Source of the DNA: Orbilia blumenaviensis
Taxonomy: Eukaryota; Ascomycota; Orbiliomycetes; Orbiliales; Orbiliaceae
Direction: 5' to 3'
NCBI GenBank assembly: GCA_036872755.1
Contig: JAVHNS010000001.1
Location: 496,001 to 560,000, forward strand
Length of the DNA stretch: 64,000 bases
Below the pieces are notes generated by a model. The model was not told where the DNA came from. It did no database searches and saw only the letters and a program-made list of their open reading frames with translations. Below are positions 47,777 to 60,432 of the stretch, one piece after another. Numbering within the stretch: position 1 is the first letter of the stretch; every line of letters begins with the position of its first letter. The translations under genes and the position numbers were made by a program.

Positions 47777-50700
47777 ATGGCTACTCTGGGTGAACCACCA
47801 GTCGAGGCTACGGTTTTGCCAAAAGACTTCTCGATAGCTGGGTTGAATGGGCAGCAAGAATTAATTGTACCAAAAGGTTCGTAACTTCTCCTACTGTGAT
47901 CATTCTTTCTATTTAGTATACTATGAAAGCTATCAGCGCTGCATGCCTTGCCCTTCCCTATCGGCTTTCCATCCAGTCCAGAGCGTAAGGGAAAATGCAA
48001 CACCAAGCTGCGTTGTGACTCCACGTTCTTGCGATTTCTTTCGTCATTAGTTTAGGATTATGTCAAATGATTTTCATAGTATACTAATATCGACTAGGGC
48101 TAGCAGAAAATATAAACTATAACGGGTTTGCAGACAGAAATCCTGCGATCACAATTTCGGTTACAGAACTTCCATCCCCCACCCCAGGCAGCCCCTACGA
48201 CACACCAATCCCCTCCCCTCGATTAACCCCGTCTAAGATAACTCTCGAAGATCCGTCCGACCTCCAAAGTATCTTCAAACGCTCTCAATCCCAATGGATC
48301 GATGATCCCATAATAACCTCCTGGCGAAACCCAACTCACAAAATCCACAACTTCCTCACATCCACAAATCATCTTCTAAAAGCCTGGTCTTCAACTCCCC
48401 CTCATACTCCATTCTCACCTTATTCCGACCCGCTATGGCTGGAAACTGGGGATGTGCTAAAAAGGGCTGGCCTCCCATGGCATAATAACCAAGTCGGCAT
48501 GCCTAACGATCTAGACTCCAGCTGGCCGTTTCACTTTAAATCTTATGAGATGGAAATGTTACGTATTAAGGGGTCCAGAGTTGGAGATAGCGATGCTGAT
48601 GGGTATATTTCCCATTCCAGCGAGGCTAACTGTTATTGTTTAAGAGCTTTACAGCGGGAGTTGAGAAAACTTCATCCGCAGGCGAGGCCTTTGGTTGTGT
48701 ATGACTGTTTTGATAAGGGAGTGTTATACTCTATTCAAACCTTCTTGGGGCTTCAGTCTTATCAGGTTGATTTATCGAGTTGCATGGAAGATATTATTGA
48801 AGATTTGAAGAATATGACAGATGGACTTCAGCGTCCGGTTATATTCGCGGCGAATTTGGCGACTGCTGATGGGAAATATGACGATATAAACGCCATATGT
48901 AACATATCAAAACATATCCCGATGTTACTTCACCTGGATATGACAAGGAACTTCGAATATATAACGACACTACCGGAAAATGATCGAAAAATTCTTGGAA
49001 TCAGTAATCTAAAATTAGGAGTTAAGCCTTTGAGCCAGCCGTTGAGGCTGCCGGATGGATCCATCATTGCATGCACGATTGTGGCTGGTGGCGCACATCA
49101 TACGGATTCACCTCTTGCAGTAGCACTCAAACCTACTTCGCTCGGAGGATCAACCGAATCTGTACGGATCTCTTATGTTAGATGCCGGGACGAAACTCTT
49201 GCGGGTTCTCGAGACGCAATCGGACCTTTGTGGTTTTCACTACAAGAGGCTAGGTTTGGGGAGGAAGGATTTCGACAGGTTTACAGAAGATGCAGGGAGA
49301 TGAAAGATATGCTAGAAAACACCCTTCAGACTTGTGGGGTCTCGATTACCACATCTCCATACTCTTTGGATATAATCCTTCGAGGCTGTTCAGAGAAACA
49401 GGTTATCGAGTTGGTATCACTAGGCGCAATTTCGACAGAAACCGGTATTCTCATAACAATCCAGCCATCTGTCACTTCAGAACATATAAACCGAATAATC
49501 GAAATTCTATCGATTTCTCCTCCTTTAAATCTCTTTAGAACAGAAAATATCCATCCTACGCCTCCAGACTTTTCGGTTCTTTACCAGGTCTCGCAAAGCA
49601 TAGTTACAGACATAACCTCAACAGTCGAACGCTGGAAATCACTAACCCAACTCTCATCCGGCTACCCGCTATACATGGGCTCACTCTCAGTACTCGGTCC
49701 AATAATCGGCCAGTTCCTCAACATCAATATCCCAAAGAACTGGTTAAAGCTTCAAAGGAAAACATTATTAACGTCTAGAATGCAATCCTTCGGACTCCAT
49801 ACATCAAAGGACAGAGCAAACTTCAATGCGGCATTCACAAACGGCAGCACTATGGGGAATAGAATCGGTCTTCACGCAGCTTTTAAAAGACTCCCTAATG
49901 CGACTATATACTTTTCGACGGAAACGCATTATAGTGTTATTAAGACTATGAGGGATTGTGATACGATAACAGAGCGGTGGGGGTTAGGGAGACCGAGGTT
50001 CCATCAGATCCCGTGTAATGAGGATGGTAGTATATCGGTGAATCTTTTGGTGCAGCGGGCAATGGCTGATAAACGGGAGGCGTTGGAGTGTGGAGAGGAG
50101 TACCGAATGATCCTGCTAGCGAATATAGGCACGACCTTTGTCGGTGCCCGGGATAATCTTAAAGAAATATATGGGAAGCTCAAAAGCCATGGGATTCAGA
50201 TTTCGCATATACATGCAGATGGGGCATTTGACCTAGGGTATAGCACTTGTGGTATCAAACTGGGCCTTCCCGGGAAAGTTGGTCCGGACGGAGTACCCAT
50301 GGTTCAGGGCATAACTATCAGCAATCACAAGGCGATGGGGAGTATGGTATCCGGCGAGGTTATCTCTTATAGCCCTGGAAATGAACTTGCTGCGCTAGAA
50401 TGGACCGTCGACCCGCGAATTATCTTCGAAAGATGGCTCTATTCACAAGCCTACACTCCCGCTGACTGCAAAACTCTACTCCGGTATTGTCAGGATAATG
50501 CTTCCCACCTCGAGACGTCTCTGAGAAAGATAGGAGTCGTAACGAAGCGCAACCCTGGAGCTATGATTGTTGTATTAGAGAAGCCGCCAGCATGGATAAT
50601 TGAAGAATTCTCCTTAAGACCTGAGGGAGACTGGGTCCACTTCATAACTGTACCAGATATCTCACCACAAACAATAGACCTCTTCGTCAGCAGAATACAG

Positions 50701-51144
50701 GACTTCAAAAACAACTGTCTAGCGGCCCTTAACCACATCAATCCATATATCAACCGGATAATGAGTCGACCTATAGAAATGCGGTGTATACAAAGTCGGG
50801 ATCCATTAGCTAAGCAGATCGCCGAATTGACAAGGGGCGCTGCTGCGTCTTTGGATGGTGGGGATAACGACAATTTAGCACCGACGACAGTAATGGCATG
50901 CATGCGTAGCGGGTTGTCGGTTGCAATTCTCGATGCTTCTAGAAAAGAACTGAAGGTGGTTTTATTAATGGAGTCGTTTCGTGATCGAACGATGAGGGCG
51001 GGTGCTGTCTTGATCAGGTCACGTTATGCAACTGATGCGGATACGGTTATGACTGTTGCGAGGCTTCTTCCTGGGCTTATGGCCAGACAGATGGGGATCG
51101 AACTCACCATTGACCAGATGAGCTATAGTTGTTTTCTAGTATAG
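47777..51144 (+). CDS. Tandem group II PLP-dependent decarboxylase-like protein (degenerate N-half, intact-looking C-half)
   Basis: Exons 47777-47876 and 48098-51144 give 1048 residues, about twice the size of a normal group II decarboxylase. The C-terminal half has the family marks: FNAAFTNGSTMGNRIGL at about residue 610 (cofactor phosphate loop), STETHYSVIKTM (His that stacks on PLP), IHADGAFDLGY at about 738 (Asp contacting the pyridine nitrogen) and ISNHKAMGS at about 773-777 (the PLP lysine). The N-terminal half mirrors the same order (FHFKSYEMEMLRIKGSRVGDSDADGYI, then HSSEANCYCLRAL, then VYDCFDKGVLYSIQTFLGL, then HLDMTRNFEY at about 310), but the phosphate-loop Gly-Ser, the stacking His and a clear HK motif are lost. 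It resembles histidine or aromatic amino-acid decarboxylases. The substrate cannot be read from sequence. The 221-nt intron is long for this window, and an extra small exon in it is not excluded. Confidence 0.8.
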
Positions 51145-52599
51145 ATTTTTTGGATTTCATTTGATTTTAATTTACAGCTAGCGATACCTGTACTACGTAA
51201 CCATGTCGAAATATGATTAATTAGATGAACTTCTACAAAAATGCAACAAACCAAGCGATGATTCATTACATCACCAACAATAACGTCACAGTTGGTTTAG
51301 GATAAAGTTGAAAGCTTCATTGGAAAAAAAAAAAAAATATTATTATTTCGTATTCCATTCTGTCGTCTCCCATCTACATACTATCTAATCATATCTTGAT
51401 ACCATCTCCACGTATCCTCCACGAGATCCAACGATCATTGTGCTCCTCTAGTCAGCAATTACATCCCATCCCCTTCTTTCCCTCTCTTCGGGGTCGCCCC
51501 AAATCTATGTTATTTATATACAAAAAGAAAGAAAAGCAAAAGCAAGGGACCCGGGTACCTATGCTTTTCTAAAGTCATTCTATGACAAAGAGGGCGCAAA
51601 AAAAGAAGAACCAAAAGGAAATACGGTGAGGAGGGGGGTTGTAAAAAGTGGAGAGGCGGCTAAAGTATCAAAGTAGTGGAGGTGCCAAGTGCGGTAGCAG
51701 AGATATGGACAGGGGAGAGAGAGGAGAACATTGGATATGAGTCAGGAAATTCAAAAGATCCCGAACCTAACGGAGATGTGGTATATGAGAGTCGCAACAT
51801 ATGCAGGAAAGCTTTGGTCAAATCGCTACCAAGCGCAATTGCGCAAGAGCAAAACTCGCAGATTTGGAAAGATAAAAACGGAGAAAACCGTTGGTATTTC
51901 GTTCATGTAGTAAGTAAGTAATATGTAGCAGATAATGTAAACTTGTAACAAGAAAAGGAATATGCAGATGTAGGTTTCCCCATCTAACCGATGAAAAAGC
52001 TAACTAGTAAGTATGTGTGATGCGAATTGGTAGAACAAATACTTTGAAACTGATGATTCTCAGGAAAGAGCCAAAAGCAAGACTTATGCAGAGCGAGGCT
52101 TCGAAATACCTGAGACAAAAAAGAAAAAAGCTGAAAGAATAACTGTAAAATGGCGAAGGCAATACTTGTCAAGCAAAAAAGAGAAGAAACAAGCAAGAGA
52201 AGCATTGCGATGCGGTCTTAGAATCGTCAATTGCTCAATATCGAATGGAAGCATTCACACAAAACAAATCTCGAGAAATAAAAGACGAGAATGGCGCCGT
52301 AAAAACTTTTTGATCGTGAAAAAGGAAGAAAAGTCGCTCATCCGTGCAAGAACCCATGATATCAAAAAAACATAAGATCGAAAGAGACGCAAAGGAAACG
52401 AGAAAAGGCATCAACTTCATGACTTATTAATGCGAAGGAATCATCTGCGCCAACCGAATACGAGCCCAAACCCAACCATTCCGTGCGGAATGTTGGATGT
52501 AAAAAATCCCCAATCCATGTTCGAGAAGCTTTGATAAAAAACCGCTCCAAGCCCAATGGATCTCACCCTTCGCCAATCTCGGGTCTGCTCGCAGATGAC
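51145..52599. other. Convergent intergenic region
   Basis: Contains the 3' region of the PLP-protein gene and the 3' end of the minus-strand gene at 52600. The A-rich frames at 51676-51921 and 52166-52375 (plus) use non-ATG or late starts and show no domain, so they are not called. A 13-base A run lies near 51325. Confidence 0.45.
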
Positions 52600-53631
52600 T
52601 CACTTCAAGCCGTAAAGCCTGGCCAACTTCTCGTCCTCATACCTCTCCTGCGCGGTGTCGACAACCCCCTTTAGGGCTTCATCTCGCTTCCTCTCCATTT
52701 TCCGCTTCTCAAGCTCCTCCAACCCACGAGTGAGCTTGCCGCCTCGGGATTTCTCGTTCAGCTGCTCCATCTTGGCCAAAGCGGCCATCTGGAAGTCGAT
52801 GTCGCCTGCTGTTTCGTGAACGTGAATTCCTTCTTCGACGTGATACTGTGTGAATGCTGCGACATGTTTCGCGTTGCCGCGCTTGCCTACATTTGGCACC
52901 GATGCTTCTTCTGCCTCGGTACCGATCTTTGGTGATTTGATGGCCGCTGCACCACCGGCAGCGCCACCCTGGGTGGAGGATGATGTCTTTCGTGGCTTCG
53001 GCGGTCGTGCCAGTGCGTTTGAGCTCCGCCGCCGCTGTCTATCCTGTGTGTTTGTAGCATCTCCTGTTTCCTCGGTGTATTCCCCTTCTGGTTGTTCTGA
53101 GATCTTCAATGCAGCGATCTCAGCCTCTGCGAGGTCATCTTCTCGGCGTCTGTCTTCCCTCTTCCGTGGGATCTTTACGGTCTCCTGCGCCTTCAAGGCC
53201 TTCTTTTTTTCGGCCTTGGCGGTCTTTTTCGCTTTCTTGCGAGCCTTGGATCGCTCTTCTGGTGATAATGTTTTCCGCTTGTCCTCATCGTCATCAGATG
53301 GATAGGTTGGCTGGACACCGGGATTGATCGGAGGAGATGAGACGGAAGTTGAGGAAGTATGACGGTGGGGACCTTTCTTGCGAAGCGAACGCTCGCGAGC
53401 GAATTCGCGACCCCGTGACCGGAGGTCGCCGTGTGTTAGGTAATCGTCTTCAGATGGTTCCATTGTGGCAGGTAAGTCTTCTCCGGAGTCGGAGATGTCT
53501 TCGGTGGCAGTGGATGAGCAAGAGGAAGATGATGGGGACGGTGGTGGTGGTTGTTCTTGCGGTTGTTCTTGTTCTGACGGAGTGTGTGTGATCTGGGGTA
53601 CTATAGGTGGTGGTGGTGCCGCCTCTGACAT
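52600..53631 (-). CDS. Charged low-complexity protein of unknown function, probably nuclear
   Basis: A single-exon frame of 343 residues starting MSEAAPPPPIVP. The first 50 residues are Pro/Glu/Ser-rich. Residues about 120-165 are a Lys-rich helical segment (for example SKARKKAKKTAKAEKKKALK) likely to act as a nuclear localisation signal. The most conserved-looking part is the C-terminus, with HVAAFTQYHVEEGIHVHET, FQMAALAKMEQLNEKSRGGKLTRGLEELEKRKMERKRDEAL and a final YEDEKLARLYGLK, probably a long charged helix. I do not recognise a family. It could be a chromatin or RNA-associated subunit, but that is a guess from composition. The codon pattern and clean start on a C/T-rich promoter support it as a real gene. 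Confidence 0.7.
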   Translation of the reverse strand: MSEAAPPPPIVPQITHTPSEQEQPQEQPPPPSPSSSSCSSTATEDISDSGEDLPATMEPSEDDYLTHGDLRSRGREFARERSLRKKGPHRHTSSTSVSSPPINPGVQPTYPSDDDEDKRKTLSPEERSKARKKAKKTAKAEKKKALKAQETVKIPRKREDRRREDDLAEAEIAALKISEQPEGEYTEETGDATNTQDRQRRRSSNALARPPKPRKTSSSTQGGAAGGAAAIKSPKIGTEAEEASVPNVGKRGNAKHVAAFTQYHVEEGIHVHETAGDIDFQMAALAKMEQLNEKSRGGKLTRGLEELEKRKMERKRDEALKGVVDTAQERYEDEKLARLYGLK

Positions 53632-55134
53632 TGTCGGTGTGTATATAGTATGGTTATATATACGACTAGAGGTGGAGAGGGAAGGGAGAAAGGAAAGGAA
53701 AGGAAGGAAGAAAAGAGAAAGAGGAAGAGGAAGAGGGAAAAGGGAAAAGAGGGAGGGAAGAAGTGGTTATATGAGAAGCTAAGCAAGCTAGCAGGTGCAG
53801 TACGGCACAATTTTGTGGTAGCAAGTGCTGCGTATATGCGCTTATGATTCAGAGGGCGAGGGGACGGACGTGGAGTACGTGCACCTTGCAGGAAACAGGC
53901 GGCAGGATCGAAGCTCGAATCTGCAGCCCAGTCGACGTGACTCGTCTGACTAACTGAATTATCCCGACAGAGGGCAGGAAAGGGAAAAAGAAGCTTCCCC
54001 GTTTTTGGGAGACGAAACGGAACAACCAACAGGCAGACTGGAGCGGAGGAGGAGGAGGAGGGATGTCTGACGGCAAGAGTGGGTGCTTCCGCAGCCAATG
54101 GAAGTCGGGACAATCCTAATTTTGGGAAACGACTTCTTGGAGTGCGGGATGAGGCTGTGTAAGCTCTGATTCCAAGTATTTTTTTTATTTTTATTTTTTC
54201 TTCAAATAGTCTTCAATGCTATGTATGTACGAGCACAACTAGGTTAAGGAGGGGGCGAACTGCGACAGCGGGGAGGCCGTGGCGGCGGTGGTGAAGGAGA
54301 AGGAGCAGGTGGTTTGATTGAAGGTGGATGTGGAGGTTGAGGGTGACGATGGCGATGGCAGATTGGAGCTGAGGTGGAGTGGATTGGATGATAGGCAGGT
54401 ACTTAGGTAGATACCTAGGTAGATAGATATGTAGATAAATTGGTGGAGGGGGGGAGGGGGGGAGATGGAGAAGCTTAGTTAGCTAGTATGAAGGATCCAG
54501 ATGAGTATTTTTTATTTTTTTATTTTTATGCTCACCACCTTCTGGTTCTTCTTCCGACTTCCCCCCTCAAAATCGACTATTACTATTATTACTATTATCC
54601 TTCTCGATCCTTGTACATGCATACTCTTCGATTACAATCGAATCGAATCGATACGCCCTTTCAATTGCATCCATCTGATCACAAGTCTAATTCATGAGTG
54701 TGTCAATGTATCTCTGTAGGTAAGTACCTATGTAAGTACCAGCTACACGTATTGTGCCTCGACTTCAGCCTCTGCCGACACCGAAAACAATCGTTTGAAC
54801 AGGCAGGAGAAAGTACTCGTTACCAGGGACAGAAAATCTTTCTTATTTCCCTCTTTCCCTGCCTCCCCCGAAAGTTTTTTTTTTTTAATCCCACAAAATC
54901 AAGCATATCGAAAAATGTCTATTTCAGCTAGCGGCTACCCGCTATGACGCTTGCTGGTGCGAAGGGTGGGTACGCAACCCGATGGCAGCCCGCATTGGCA
55001 GCCTTGTGAAAGCCTCATCTGTGCCTGTCAGGTCGCGATTAAACCCAAAGCTGTCCCCCCAAAAAAGGAAAGGAAAAGAGGTTTAAAAAAACTGTTGCGA
55101 CCTATTGAATGCATTGTCCATTCCACCAGATAAC

Positions 55135-55135
<1 letters not shown>

Positions 55136-55167
<32 letters not shown>
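55136..55167. repeat. 32-base A homopolymer
   Basis: Uninterrupted run of 32 A on the plus strand in non-coding DNA. It is long enough to be a retroposed poly-A tail, but no target-site duplication or adjacent coding remnant is visible. Confidence 0.9.
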
Positions 55168-55169
<2 letters not shown>

Positions 55170-55823
55170 AATCGGGGCTCGACTCGAGATAGTACACGTT
55201 GATTCGACGGTGATTATATGAAGTTGCATTACATCCAACGGTGTGCATTCGCATTTGCATGCATGCATGCCTCTTTCGATTCGATTCGAACATAAAAAGT
55301 CAGATGCTCCAAATCCCGCGATAACTATGAAACCTATCTTGAAACTTGTCGACGACGCCAGCTAGTTAGCGAGCCGACCCTTCTTCGTCGCCGTCATGGA
55401 CCGCGAATGCAGGAGGGTTGTCCTCATGATCGGATATCAGCTCCAACAAAAGAAGGCCAACTCGGGATATCCGGGTGACTCATGTTGGCTAAGTGAGTGA
55501 GTAGTATGTAATTGTAGCTATAATATATCCAATTTATTGCAACGCTAAATTTTAAGGGGAGCAGAAGGTTCAAACCAAGCTGCTGCTGAGGGGGGGCATG
55601 CATTTCACAATTGTGGGGGAAGGGTAACGTTGGGGTTATTTGTCAATGCAATCGTCGAATTGAACTTCGAACGACCAATTCGAACAAATGATGCTTCGGA
55701 GGCAATGGCATGTGGTCTATTCTCCTTCGCATGAGAAAAGAAAACCGGAGAGCTTGAAATCTTGAAAGCTGATCTCTGAGAAATTATTGTCAACGTTACC
55801 CTCTTGCGGGGGATCTCGCTCCC

Positions 55824-55844
55824 TTTTTTTTTTTTTTTTTTTTT
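55824..55844. repeat. 21-base T homopolymer
   Basis: Uninterrupted run of 21 T in the same gene-free region as the 32-base A run, about 660 bases away and in the opposite sense. No coding remnant is recognisable between the two. Confidence 0.9.
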
Positions 55845-58800
55845 AAACGAAGCTTGACTCACTGATGTCGGCACATGCAAAATAGCGGAGCAAGCCATTT
55901 GCAAGGGGGAGGGTGAGAATTTGAGGCTTGTACGCCCATTCAACAGCCACAAATAGCGCCTCACAACTGGCGCTGGAAAACTGATCCGAATAAGCCTCAT
56001 GTATATTGATGATACTATAGGCATGTGGGCATCAAGTGAGAAACATCATCAGTCGGTAGATAGTGGCTTGCCACATTACATCGTCGCGATTACAAGACCG
56101 CCGCACGTATTCCAAAATTCTGGAACCAAACTCGATTTTATGGACGACTGCATGTACAACTTGTTCTTTTTTTTTTCTCTTGTTGGATTCAAAAAGGCTG
56201 CCGGGTCACAATAACTCTCTGATAAGACAATCCCAGAAATCGACAACATCCCGTTGCAAAGTCTTCGATCAAATCGGCCGAGTGGGTTTGAGCTTACCGT
56301 CATGTAGAACCGAAAATCTATCCTATTCCATTGGTCTTTCGCAAAACAACGTTCGAAACCGATGACTGTTAGTTGAGCCCTCTCTCTTGTTCTCAAAAGT
56401 ATGACTTCTGCGTCTTTGGCCTCGTCTGCTGCACGTCTACAGATCTGGAACCGTCCAGAGCGTCAATGAACGTCAGCTTGGAAAGAGAGAAAAAGGGAGA
56501 AACAAACATTCGAAAGGGCATGCCAGGAACCCTCGATCCCTCATCCCAACGGCTCTTTCCAGCCTTACTACAACAACGAACCAACTCTAAACAGAAATAA
56601 ATTCCCTTAGAGGTCATGTAATAGTTTTTTTTAAAAAAAATGTAAACGTCAAGTCGATTCGAGTTGCATAAAAACCCGGTCTGACCGTTCAGCTCGTCCG
56701 TTTTGTTGCATATGTTGTGCCATGTCAGTGCCATGTCCCATATGTATTCCCGCTTCAAGCATCCGATGTTGGACGGGGATCCATGGAGATAGATGAAAAG
56801 TAATAATAGACAACAGATAGATTAGTGGTCGGCCGAGCTCGAAAGGAAATTCGAAATCAAATACGAATATAACGAATAGACATTCAGTTGTAATTGTAAA
56901 TGTAATTGTAATTTATCTCTACATATGTACCAACAGGAATACTCAAAATAGGAAATTTTGAAGATGCACACAGGCTTTAAGAGATGAAGTGACGTTGGTA
57001 CTGCAATTTCGCGCAGAAGCAGGTCCGTCGCTTCGTGAGATTGGAATATGCCGGGAATGAGATCCGAGAACAAGGAAAAATTATAATTATCTCGGATTCC
57101 AAGAAAGAGAGAGAGTACTACTAAGAAAATGTCCAAGCTGACATGTATCTTTGTAAAGAAACTGCAACCTAAGAGATATCCACAGTAGCTCCATCGTTTA
57201 GAGCAAAGTCAATGCGCTTTACTTTAGTTGTATTTTAATCGACGGTGTTGCAGCCTTCGCTCTCGGAAGCGACGAATGGGAAGCCCTAACTACCGAGATC
57301 TTGGCTTTCAATCTTCTAGAAAAAAGGGATCTTGAGATCAAAAACAGCCACTGCCCGTGAGACATCTAGGGGGGGTGTGGTCCGCTGCATCTTTAATCAC
57401 AGATTTGAAGGGAATTGGGACACGTTTGGAAGTCAAAGCGACTGGGTCTCATCGAGATGGGGGAACATTTTCCCTTTTCCTTCAACAACTAATGTAGATG
57501 GCGCAAACTTATTAACGAAAAACCGTTGATAGTAATTAATTTCAAGATGGATGGTGGGCCGGAACTGGGGTTCAAAGGTTCGCGGTCGGCGTTCGGCCAG
57601 AAATCTTGCTGGATCCGACATCTCCCGCTCGGGTACCCCAGGGCAATGCACGGGCAATGATTTCCCGCGGGTTAATTCGGGGACACGGAAAGGCCCCCAA
57701 TGAACCAAATGGCCCCGTAAGCCACAGTTCCACATTCGTTGGGCTGCCCGGAAAAGAGCTCCCGTTAGGATTATTACATGAGGCACAGTTTCGAGGGCCT
57801 CGACTCGGATCTGAAGGAGCTGCTGACTTCAGCAAAACTTTCAGAACACATTCTGGATCTCTGCCTACAGATGCTAAGAAAAGATCGAAAATTTCTAGCT
57901 GCCGATTTGTGATTACTTAGGTAAAAGCACCTTATAAGTCTATATTTGGGTCGATACCGATCTCGTAATATACATCTCCGGGGTGGGACGTTGACATTAG
58001 TTCAGAAACATCTCTTTTGGGGGAAAGCGAAAGGAAGTTTTTTTTTTAAGGCGGGTTTTATGCAAATATGCGAGCCATGGTTGTCGAGTCGTGACAACTT
58101 CTGCAACATCCGCTTCTAGACTCCATTTCCTTATTCCTCCCAGCTCGCGGGAGCGGGATACCCAGCCGTATGGAATTTCTCTTTTACTTTTACTGTTCTC
58201 CTTGCTCTCGAAACATGCAGAGAAACCTGGTAACCGTCACAAAGGGGAGTGAAAGCAAGCAACAATGCATAGGTTGTAATAGCTGCAGTTTTTTCCTTCT
58301 AAAGAAAGGGAAAACCCAATCTTTCTCCGGGTCCGCTGCATGGAAACAGTTTAAGCTGCCGCTCACGAAGCTCATCACACCCACAAAATCCACAGAGCTG
58401 GACGCATAATCCATACAACTGTGATGCACCGATTTTCCAACAGAAGCCCAGGCGGGCAAACCCTGCAGCAGAGCAGCCGAAAAAAATTCGAAGAAAAAAA
58501 AAAAAAAAAGGGAAAAGGATTGGCGTCGACGAATCGGTTCAATTGGGGCCGTTTGTTGGATCGTCAGATGCCAATATTAATACCGCCTGCTGCAGCTGCT
58601 AGCAAAGCTTGGAAGCCGTCGATGTTGGGACATACCGAGGTGCCATTCCGGAGAAACAACAAGGCTAACTACCAAGTAGCTGGCTGGGCCGGGCTCATTT
58701 GACAACTCATTCGCTTTCAAAAGATATCGATACGATGCCGAAGCATGTATGCTATGCCAATGCCAATGCCAGTGCCGATTATAAATGCGGAGAGAGCGTC

Positions 58801-59963
58801 ATTTCGAAAGCGTTCGCAGCGGTTCCATCGTCGATCGTTCCACCAGTCCATCTTGGCTATATTATATTAAATATCCTTCCGTAGTCTGGTGAGGCAGATA
58901 CACGAGCACGTTATAACGTAGTCCTGAGAGCTCAAGGTGCAATTTTAATGTATCAAAGGAGAAAACTCTGCTGAGTCAAATGACCTCGAATACCACGTTC
59001 CGAACACACGACTATCTCGCGACACCTTTTCGTGTAATATGACTTCCGAGTTCATCCTAAAAAGCTCGCATCTATGCGGCGGCGTTCGCCGCCAGATACT
59101 CTGTCCGGTAAGAACTTCGAACTGGGGGCAGAGGCTGCAGGATGTCTTGGCCGGCCTGGTTAGCGCCCCCGTTATGTGTTAACTGCACGTGGTATTTTGG
59201 GGGGGTGTGTGGGAGCAAGGGAGAACCGCACACCCTTTTCCGATGGGCCTGTGGCCTTCTGTGTCTGGGATCCGATTCAGCTTGGGCAGCTTGCCAGGTC
59301 CCGCCCTTGCCTCGCCTTACCCATTGCCTCCAGAAGTTTATCATTCCTTCGCGAACAGAGCAAAGTGTAAAAAATAAGAGCCAAACAAAAAAATTTTAAT
59401 TTTTTTTTAAAAAAAGATTGAAATTCAAACAAATAAAAAAGAGTGAATTCGGAAAAGGAAAAGAAGAAAAAATAAAAGAAAAGAAAAGAAAAGAAAAAGG
59501 AAAAAAGGAGTCTGCTTTTTTACTCCCCTTCACTAACCGCATCAACCTCGTGCCAGTTTTCGATTCGCCGTCCCGGCCCTTGGTGGTGGCTCTCCCTATC
59601 TCACAGCGAGAGAGGCAGAAGAAAAAACATGATTACGGAGAATGTTTCGGCGCTTCTATTTTTTCCTTTGCGAGATCTCTCTCATCTTTAAGATTTGAAT
59701 TCGTAACGAGGCGTGAAATAAAAAATAAAAGTAAAAAAAATTACGTGCCTGCTGTACGCACATTACATACATACCTACATACATAGTGACAGACATACAT
59801 AGACGAGGCCGGTTTCTGGATGCGGGACCGGTGCCTACATTTACATGCTACGGCGTGCTTGCGGTGACTGAAATTTTCCGACCTGGCCTCCCCCCCCCCC
59901 AATCAAGCCTGCCAGCCTGGGGGGCTGCTTTGGGGAGGGCCCTCGCGCAGGCTCTCGTGGAGG

Positions 59964-59989
59964 GTGTGTGTGTGTGTGTCTGTGTGTGT
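59964..59989. repeat. GT dinucleotide microsatellite
   Basis: GT repeated about twelve times with one TC interruption, located in the putative leader of the bHLH gene about 450 bases before its ATG. Confidence 0.85.
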
Positions 59990-60432
59990 AATCCACCATT
60001 GGTAGTGCCAACCAGGGACGGGCTCTCCCCTTCTAACTAGCCTCGTCTTTTATAGTTCCTTATAACCATATCCCCTCAATTAACCTTCTCCAGCTTTTTA
60101 TGGTCCTGATCCCCCTTCACATTCTATCTTACATACCAAAAATATCACCGATCAGTTTTTCCTCTCCAGCAAAGCATAATTTGTTTTTCAGGGTCCGAGG
60201 AGGATATCAATAGCGAGCCAGTGTCGACAGACTATCGACTGATCTTTCGAACTACCAGCGACCTCACGCACCTTCCCACCACACACACCCTTTCCCTAAC
60301 TACTCCAGCACACGCCACCCTGAATTTTTTCCAGTCTGTCCTTGTTACGGTCTTCCTTTTCGCACGTCAATATCTTCGCACCCAGCAGCTAGCTATACAC
60401 ACGCAACTTCGCGACAAGATCTTTGGGTGACA

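Larger units (their letters stand above)
53632..60432. other. 6.8-kb region without a convincing gene between two divergent genes
   Basis: It separates the start codons of the charged-protein gene (minus) and the bHLH gene (plus). The first 450 bases are a GA-rich (plus strand) promoter. Further on come homopolymer runs (A32 at 55136-55167, T21 at 55824-55844), a locally GC-richer patch at about 57540-57860 in which three frames are open at once, a purine-rich tract at 59440-59510, and a GT repeat at 59964-59989. The final 400 bases look like a long C/T-rich leader of the bHLH gene. No frame here shows a domain. A long upstream leader, an untranslated RNA or a gene of many tiny exons cannot be excluded. 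Confidence 0.4.

Noticed and set aside
47897..47975. Possible extra exon inside the PLP-protein intron
   Set aside because: A TTTAG acceptor and a GTAAGG donor bracket 68 bases, but including them breaks the phase of the next exon.
55136..55844. A32 and T21 runs as ends of a retroposon
   Set aside because: No coding remnant, target-site duplication or second copy is visible between or beside them.
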